From: an uncultured Acidobacteriota bacterium
GTDB taxonomy: Bacteria; Acidobacteriota; JAAYUB01
Assembly: GCA_937925645.1 (NCBI GenBank)
Contig: CALAMB010000010.1
Coordinates: 1 to 5,003, forward strand
Direction of reading: 5' to 3'
Length of the DNA: 5,003 bases
The notes beneath the pieces are model-generated. The model saw only the letters and a program-made list of their open reading frames with translations, had not been told where the DNA came from and searched no databases. Numbering within the stretch: the stretch's first letter is position 1; each line of letters opens with the position of its first letter. Shown here piece by piece: positions 1-3,057 of this stretch. The position numbers and the translations under genes are program-made.

Positions 1-59
1 ATCAACCATCAACCATCAACCATCAACCATCAACCATCAACCATCAACCATCAACCATC
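1..59. repeat. Heptamer tandem array (ATCAACC)8
   Basis: Eight perfect, uninterrupted copies of the 7-bp unit ATCAACC fill positions 1-56, followed by a partial unit (ATC) at 57-59. The array touches the window edge, so its true length is unknown. Read on the minus strand the unit is GGTTGAT. The absence of any substitution suggests recent expansion or active homogenisation by slippage. The TCAAC core is shared with the heptamers at 2041-2103. It is not CRISPR: the unit is far too short and there are no spacers. Function unknown. Confidence 0.95.
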
Positions 60-87
60 TCTGTGTCATCAGCGTCTGCTGAGGTGA
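59..87 (+). repeat. Dispersed ~29-bp repeat element, copy A
   Basis: This 29-bp stretch begins CTCTGTGTC and ends GAGGTGA. It aligns without gaps to 2876-2904 with 21 of 29 identical positions, counted by eye. It abuts the ATCAACC array. It is the most diverged of three copies in the window (the others are at 2669-2697, inverted, and 2876-2905). The element appears to be built from degenerate 9-bp units of the CCTCTGTGG type. Function unknown. Confidence 0.6.
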
Positions 88-117
88 CTCTCCGAACGAA
101 ATGACTAATAATCCAGC

Positions 118-146
118 TTGACACATCGGATGTCTCGAAAAATATG
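118..146 (+). promoter_or_regulatory. Possible sigma70-type promoter (strong -35, weak -10)
   Basis: A perfect TTGACA lies at 118-123 inside the AT-rich stretch at about 95-170. Seventeen bases downstream the candidate -10 is AATATG (141-146), a poor match to TATAAT. The AT-rich setting in an otherwise GC-rich window is the main support. If real it would give a leader of about 160 bases before the gene at 313. The pairing could be chance. Confidence 0.2.
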
Positions 147-204
147 GCATTCCAGCAATATTCAATAACCCATGGCCAGACTGGCGAATCCCGCGAAGTG
201 CCAT

Positions 205-231
205 TTGATTCGGGCGGAATTGGGGTAGAAT
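205..231 (+). promoter_or_regulatory. Candidate promoter for the 313-2007 operon
   Basis: TTGATT at 205-210 and TAGAAT at 226-231 resemble -35 and -10 hexamers, with a short 15-bp spacer. TAGAAT differs from TATAAT at one position. It lies about 80 bases upstream of the first start codon in the operon. A similar TAGAGT hexamer precedes valS. The short spacer is the main weakness. Confidence 0.35.
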
Positions 232-312
232 GGCAACAGCCCAGGTGATCGCCGCCGCGGCCGACGGACGGACCGGTTGCGCCGGGCGGCTTCTCCACCG
301 CCGGAGGACGAC

Positions 313-729
313 ATGAAGCCCTGGCAGCGGAACACCCTGACGGCGATCGGCGCCGTGCTCCTGCTCTGGTACCTGTTCGTCTTCCTGATGCCGCGGGGCG
401 GGCATCCGCACCACTATTTCGAACGGGAGGTCCGGGCCAGACTGCGACACCTGGTGGCCGTGGCCCAGTACGGGGATCCGGCGGGCGTCCGGGCGGAGAC
501 GGACAAGGTTCGAACCGTCGCCGGTCCACACACCCAATATACCCTCAGCGTCGAGGATCTCGGCGGGCACTACCGCTTCACCGCCACGCCGGCTGTCCGG
601 GACTACGCCGCCCCGTGGTGGCGCCGCGTGCTGCTGCTGGATTTCGACGCGTGGCACTACCCGGTCTACACGGTGGATTCCGGCGAGGTGGTCTTGCGCG
701 CCGACGGCCGGGTGGTGGAGGATTTCTGA
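313..729 (+). CDS. Small membrane-anchored protein of unknown function
   Basis: The product is 138 residues. I do not recognise its family. The start at ATG 313 is chosen because GGAGG at 303-307 sits 5 bases upstream; an in-frame TTG at 277 would add 12 residues but would place this Shine-Dalgarno inside the gene. Residues 1-7 are polar and basic (MKPWQRN), about 8-26 form one hydrophobic helix rich in Leu, Val, Trp and Phe, and MPRGG follows. This looks like an uncleaved N-terminal anchor, with the rest (about 110 residues) probably outside the membrane. The soluble part has many aromatic residues and ends in a beta-like stretch (YRFTATPAV, then VDSGEVVLRADGR). That ending loosely recalls the C-terminal strand region of type IV pilin-like proteins, but the helix lacks the pilin Glu5 and a prepilin cleavage site, so the resemblance may mean nothing. 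It lies 49 bases before the nitrilase, probably in the same operon. Confidence 0.75.
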   Translation: MKPWQRNTLTAIGAVLLLWYLFVFLMPRGGHPHHYFEREVRARLRHLVAVAQYGDPAGVRAETDKVRTVAGPHTQYTLSVEDLGGHYRFTATPAVRDYAAPWWRRVLLLDFDAWHYPVYTVDSGEVVLRADGRVVEDF

Positions 730-778
730 CGGCGGCCCGGCCAGCGACGCACGCCGGCGGGCGCCAGCGAGGACGAAC

Positions 779-1801
779 ATGAGCGACGCATTCATCCACT
801 TCCGGGCGGCGGTGGTCCAGGCCGCGCCCGTGCTTTTCGACCGGGACGCGTCGACGGCGAAAGCGATCCGGCTCATCGGCGAGGCGGCCGCCGGCGGCGC
901 CCGGCTGGTGCTGCTCCCCGAGGCGTTCGTACCCGGCTACCCGCGGGGGCTGGGCTTCGGCACGCGCGTGGGGAACCGCAGCACGGCGGGGCGGCTCCTG
1001 TGGCAGCTCTGCTGGGACAACGCCGTGGAGGTGCCCGGACCGGCAGTGGACGCGCTCGGCGCGGCGTGCCGCGCGGCGGGCGTCCAGGCGGCGGTGGGCG
1101 TGGTGGAGCGCGACGGCGCCGGCGGGCGCGGCACGCTCTACTGCTCGCTGCTGCACTTCGGCGCCGACGGCCGGCTGCTGGGCGTCCACCGCAAGCTGAA
1201 GCCCACCGGCACGGAGCGGCTGATCTGGGGGGAAGGGGACGGCAGCACCCTCGCGGTCCGCGACACCCCGCTCGGCCGGATCGGCGGCCTGATCTGCTGG
1301 GAGAACTACATGCCGCTCGCGCGGATGGCGCTCTACGCCCAGGGGGTCCAGGTGTACCTGGCGCCCACCGCCGACGCGCGCGACACCTGGCAGGCCACGC
1401 TCCGCCACATCGCCTGCGAGGGACGCTGTTTCGTGCTGGGGGCCAACCAGTACGTCACCCGGACCATGTACCCGCCAGGCATTCCCGGCCTGGAGGATCT
1501 CGACGGGCAGCCCGAAACCCTCTGCCGCGGCGGCAGTGCCATCGTGTCGCCCTTCGGCGAGGTGCTGGCCGGCCCGCTCTGGGATCAGGCAGGGATCCTG
1601 TGGGCCGAACTGGATCTTGGCGAGGTGGTCCGAGGCAAGTTCGATTTCGACGTGGCCGGCCATTACGCCCGCCCCGACGTGTTCCGGCTCACCGTCAACA
1701 CGCGGCCGAAACCTTCGGTGGTGCGGCGACGCGCCCGCGGGGGCGACACCTCCGATGCGGACGCGGCATCCAATAAGAAAACAACAAGGAGGCGGACATG
1801 A
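779..1801 (+). CDS. Nitrilase (branch 1, plant-type carbon-nitrogen hydrolase)
   Basis: The product is 340 residues and hydrolyses nitriles to a carboxylic acid plus ammonia, probably in the cytoplasm, as no signal peptide is seen. The catalytic triad is intact: Glu48 in LPEAFVPGYPRG, Lys139 in HRKLKPTGTE, and nucleophile Cys173 in GGLICWENYMPLAR, which matches the classic nitrilase/cyanide hydratase active-site signature. The second conserved Glu is E146, followed by RLIWGEGDGS. LYAQGVQVYLAPTAD (186-199) and HIACEGRCFVLGANQ (210-224) are also typical. CWEN with PGYP separates it from amidases and carbamoylases of the superfamily, and YPRG plus ERLIWGEGDGS recall plant NIT1/NIT4 enzymes. The substrate cannot be read from the sequence; arylacetonitriles, beta-cyanoalanine and aliphatic nitriles are all possible. 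The last ~30 residues are a basic, Ser/Thr-rich, probably disordered tail (from about 310) whose codons also carry the ribosome binding site of the next gene. GAGGA at 769-773 is its own Shine-Dalgarno. The stop overlaps the Mop start (ATGA). Confidence 0.93.
   Translation: MSDAFIHFRAAVVQAAPVLFDRDASTAKAIRLIGEAAAGGARLVLLPEAFVPGYPRGLGFGTRVGNRSTAGRLLWQLCWDNAVEVPGPAVDALGAACRAAGVQAAVGVVERDGAGGRGTLYCSLLHFGADGRLLGVHRKLKPTGTERLIWGEGDGSTLAVRDTPLGRIGGLICWENYMPLARMALYAQGVQVYLAPTADARDTWQATLRHIACEGRCFVLGANQYVTRTMYPPGIPGLEDLDGQPETLCRGGSAIVSPFGEVLAGPLWDQAGILWAELDLGEVVRGKFDFDVAGHYARPDVFRLTVNTRPKPSVVRRRARGGDTSDADAASNKKTTRRRT
1786..1792 (+). promoter_or_regulatory. Strong ribosome binding site of mop, inside the nitrilase gene
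   Basis: AAGGAGG lies 5 bases before ATG 1798 and is the strongest Shine-Dalgarno in the window. It sits within the last codons of the nitrilase gene, encoding part of its Lys/Arg/Thr-rich tail. It fixes the mop start and permits translation by reinitiation or independent loading. Confidence 0.85.
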
Positions 1802-2007
1802 AACTCAGCGCCCGTAACGTCCTCAAGGGTACGGTTCAGGAGATCCACGCCGGCGCAGTGAACATGGAAGTGGTCATCCGCCTGGCCGACGGGGTCGAGG
1901 TGGTTGCGATCATCACCAAGACCGCCTGCGACCGTCTGGGCCTGGCGGTGGGGAAACCGGCCTACGCCGTGATCAAGGCGTCCAGCGTCATGGTCGCCGT
2001 CGACTGA
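1798..2007 (+). CDS. mop: Molbindin (Mop family, single TOBE domain)
   Basis: This 69-residue protein is one complete TOBE/Mop domain. Small Mop proteins assemble into hexamers that bind molybdate or tungstate oxyanions in the cytoplasm and are thought to store or buffer them. Diagnostic motifs in order: SARNVLKGTV (4-13), HAGAVNMEV (17-25), VVAIITK (35-41) followed by LGL (47-49), and AYAVIKASSVM (55-65). Length and motif spacing match the family; the usual Ser shortly after ITK is replaced here (ITKTACDRLGL). Its ATG overlaps the TGA of the nitrilase gene, so the two are probably translationally coupled. No molybdate transporter (modABC) or molybdoenzyme gene is visible, so its partner is unknown. 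Family assignment is firm. The choice between molybdate and tungstate cannot be made from sequence. Confidence 0.93.
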   Translation: MKLSARNVLKGTVQEIHAGAVNMEVVIRLADGVEVVAIITKTACDRLGLAVGKPAYAVIKASSVMVAVD

Positions 2008-2015
2008 ACTCGATT

Positions 2016-2030
2016 CTGCCAGCCCGGCAG
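2016..2030 (+). terminator. Small GC hairpin after mop, weak terminator candidate
   Basis: CTGCC-AGCCC-GGCAG forms a perfect 5-bp stem with a 5-base loop, starting 9 bases after the mop stop. There is no run of T after it, so intrinsic termination is doubtful. The larger inverted repeat at 2041-2096 follows at once, and the two may act together. Confidence 0.25.
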
Positions 2031-2040
2031 GTGGCCAGCG

Positions 2041-2103
2041 TTGAGAGTTGAGGGTTGAGTGTTCTTTCTCAACCTTCCTAAACCCTCAACTCTCAACTCT
2101 CAA
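2041..2103. repeat. Heptamer arrays in inverted orientation (hairpin-forming)
   Basis: The left part is three heptamers, TTGAGAG, TTGAGGG and TTGAGTG (2041-2061). The right part is CCCTCAA, CTCTCAA and CTCTCAA (2083-2103). The arms 2041-2056 and 2081-2096 are perfect reverse complements over 16 bp, with a 24-base loop. An alternative 7-bp stem pairs 2053-2059 with 2068-2074. RNA from here could form a stable hairpin between mop and the BstA-like gene, whose Shine-Dalgarno starts 11 bases after the last unit. There is no terminal T run. The TCAAC core is shared with the array at position 1. Confidence 0.88.
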
Positions 2104-2113
2104 CATTTATTTG

Positions 2114-2119
2114 AAGGAG
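2114..2119 (+). promoter_or_regulatory. Ribosome binding site setting the 2125 start
   Basis: AAGGAG lies 5 bases before ATG 2125. It argues against the in-frame upstream TTG at 2059, which would run translation through the heptamer hairpin. Confidence 0.85.
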
Positions 2120-2124
2120 ATCCC

Positions 2125-2658
2125 ATGACCGACACCGACCTGAGATATCCCATCGGCCCGTTCACCCCGGAGGATCCCCTCACTCCGGAGCGGCGCGCCG
2201 CGCTCATCGAGGCGATCGCCGTCCTGCCGCTGCAGATCCGCGAGGCCGTCGCCGGCCTCGACGCGCTGCGGTGGGGCACGCCGTACCGGCCCGGCGGCTG
2301 GACGATCCGCCAGGTGGTTCATCACCTGGCCGACGCCCACCTCAACGCCTTCGCCCGCTTCAAGCTGGCGCTCACCGAGGACAACCCCGCCATCAAGCCG
2401 TACGCCGAGGCGCGCTGGGCCGAGACGCCCGATGCCCTCGCGGCGCCGGGCGAGCTGTCGCTCACCCTGCTGGACGCGCTGCACCGCCGCTGGGCCATGC
2501 TGATGCGGACCATGGCGCCGGCGGACTTCCGGCGCACGGTCTATCATCCCGAGCGCCAGGCCACCCTGACCCTGGACTTCCTGCTGGCCCTCTACGCGTG
2601 GCACGGCCGCCACCACACCGCCCATGTCACCGAGTTGCGCCGGCGGGAAAGTTGGTGA
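2125..2658 (+). CDS. YfiT/BstA-like DinB-superfamily putative thiol transferase
   Basis: The product is 177 residues, close to the length of Bacillus YfiT/BstA. It is a predicted four-helix-bundle DinB-fold metalloprotein, cytoplasmic, with no signal peptide. Family marks in order: RYPIGPF near the N terminus (7-13), PGGWTIRQVVHHLADAHLNA (56-75), FKLALTEDNPAIKPY (79-93), and LYAWHGRHHTAHV (156-168). The metal ligands should be His67 (or His66), His160 and His164, the three-His site of this family. Characterised homologues are metal-dependent S-transferases that conjugate bacillithiol to electrophiles, a detoxification role comparable to glutathione S-transferase. Whether this organism makes bacillithiol cannot be seen, so the thiol is an inference. 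It begins 117 bases after mop, beyond a hairpin-forming repeat, and is probably transcribed separately, though read-through is possible. Confidence 0.9.
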   Translation: MTDTDLRYPIGPFTPEDPLTPERRAALIEAIAVLPLQIREAVAGLDALRWGTPYRPGGWTIRQVVHHLADAHLNAFARFKLALTEDNPAIKPYAEARWAETPDALAAPGELSLTLLDALHRRWAMLMRTMAPADFRRTVYHPERQATLTLDFLLALYAWHGRHHTAHVTELRRRESW

Positions 2659-2668
2659 CGAAAGCGGA

Positions 2669-2697
2669 TTCACCACAAAGACACGAAGATCACAAAG
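2669..2697 (-). repeat. Dispersed ~29-bp repeat element, copy B (inverted)
   Basis: It starts TTCACCACAAAG just 10 bases after the BstA-like stop codon. Its reverse complement matches 2876-2905 at 21 of 30 columns with one single-base gap, mostly differing by transitions. With that copy it brackets a 237-bp segment whose outer ends read TTCACCAC and GTGGTGAA. No clear target-site duplication is visible outside the pair. Confidence 0.65.
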
Positions 2698-2749
2698 CAA
2701 TTCATTAATCATCAGACATGTACAAACATGATTTGGTCATTTGGCGGGC

Positions 2750-2829
2750 GGTGAACCGGTGAGTCGGTGAGTCGGTGAATCGGTGAGTCGGTGAATCGGT
2801 GAATCGGTGAGTCGGTGAGTCGGTGGATC
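2750..2829. repeat. Octamer tandem array GGTGARTC, ten copies
   Basis: There are ten contiguous 8-bp units: GGTGAACC first, eight copies of GGTGAGTC or GGTGAATC in mixed order, and GGTGGATC last. Variation is concentrated at the sixth base (A or G), while the outermost units are the most diverged, as expected for slippage-driven growth with ageing edges. Period eight gives no constant reading frame and there is no start with a ribosome binding site. Function unknown. Confidence 0.95.
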
Positions 2830-2875
2830 AGGAGACGGGAGACGGCTCTCGGTCAGGGTTCAGAACATAAAAAGA

Positions 2876-2905
2876 CTCTGCGTCCTCTGTGGCCTCTGTG
2901 GTGAA
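2876..2905 (+). repeat. Dispersed ~29-30 bp repeat element, copy C
   Basis: It contains two perfect 9-bp units CCTCTGTGG (2884-2892 and 2893-2901) preceded by a degenerate one (CTCTGCGT) and followed by TGAA. It is the best-preserved copy and shows that the element is built on a 9-bp period. Same orientation as copy A (59-87), opposite to copy B (2669-2697). Confidence 0.7.
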
Positions 2906-2915
2906 GACGGTCTAC

Positions 2916-2943
2916 CCGATGTCCGATGTCCGAAGTCCGATGT
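2916..2943. repeat. Heptamer tandem array CCGATGT, four copies
   Basis: The units are CCGATGT, CCGATGT, CCGAAGT and CCGATGT, followed by a decayed fifth unit CCGCGTT (2944-2950). Three of the four are identical. The period equals that of the arrays at 1-59, 2041-2103 and 2961-2995, with unrelated sequence. Confidence 0.9.
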
Positions 2944-2960
2944 CCGCGTTACGGGAACGA

Positions 2961-2995
2961 GCCTCCAGCCTCGAGCCTCCAGCCCCGGGCCTCGA
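2961..2995. repeat. Heptamer tandem array GCCTCSA, five copies
   Basis: The units are GCCTCCA, GCCTCGA, GCCTCCA, GCCCCGG and GCCTCGA. It is the most degenerate heptamer array in the window and ends just before the proposed valS -35 hexamer. Confidence 0.88.
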
Positions 2996-2998
2996 ACC

Positions 2999-3027
2999 TT
3001 GCATTTGCCGGGCGGCTGGAGTAGAGT
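2999..3027 (+). promoter_or_regulatory. Candidate valS promoter
   Basis: TTGCAT (2999-3004) and TAGAGT (3022-3027) are separated by an ideal 17 bp. The hexamer matches are modest (3 of 6 and 4 of 6). The position, 30 bases before the valS start and directly after the repeats, is plausible. GAGGA at 3046-3050 is the likely valS Shine-Dalgarno, 7 bases before the ATG. No T-box-like leader is seen in this short space. Confidence 0.4.
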
Positions 3028-3057
3028 AACCCTCTTTATTCTCTTGAGGAAGCGACC

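Larger units (their letters stand above)
2659..3057. other. 400-bp non-coding, repeat-rich island between the BstA-like gene and valS
   Basis: No convincing gene lies here. In order it holds an inverted copy of the 29-bp element (2669-2697), an AT-rich stretch with a small palindrome CATGT-ACAA-ACATG (2717-2730), a ten-copy octamer array (2750-2829), two GAGACGG units (2832-2845), a direct copy of the 29-30 bp element (2876-2905), CCGATGT heptamers (2916-2943), GCCTCSA heptamers (2961-2995), then the probable valS promoter and ribosome binding site. Confidence 0.85.

Noticed and set aside
1..59. CRISPR-like array
   Set aside because: Seven-bp units repeat with no spacers, so it is a simple tandem repeat. 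The same holds for 2750-2829, 2916-2943 and 2961-2995.
175..185. Inverted repeat GCCAG-A-CTGGC as an operator before the first gene
   Set aside because: It is short and single, with no second copy near the candidate promoter.
230..316. 28-residue upstream frame whose TGA overlaps the ATG at 313
   Set aside because: The ATGA overlap is suggestive of a leader peptide, but only a weak GGGG precedes its start, the codons look like generic GC-rich sequence, and its ATG overlaps the candidate -10 hexamer, so both cannot be used together.
37..876. 279-residue and 161-residue minus-strand frames at the left end
   Set aside because: They run antisense to the 313-729 gene and into the heptamer array, and have no motif. 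The plus-strand gene has a good Shine-Dalgarno and a clear membrane helix.
578..1663. 361-residue open frame on the minus strand opposite the nitrilase
   Set aside because: It is antisense to a nitrilase with an intact catalytic triad, is composed of Arg/Pro/Ala-rich low-complexity sequence, and has no family motif.
1000..1776. 258-residue plus-strand frame inside the nitrilase gene
   Set aside because: It is Arg/Gly/Ala-rich out-of-frame translation of the nitrilase.
2717..2730. Palindrome CATGT-ACAA-ACATG as an operator
   Set aside because: Five-bp arms in an AT-rich stretch are easily met by chance, and no promoter or regulator gene is associated with it.
3000..3057. T-box or other aminoacyl-tRNA-sensing leader before valS
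   Set aside because: The space between the candidate promoter and the start is only about 30 bases, and no specifier or antiterminator structure is visible.
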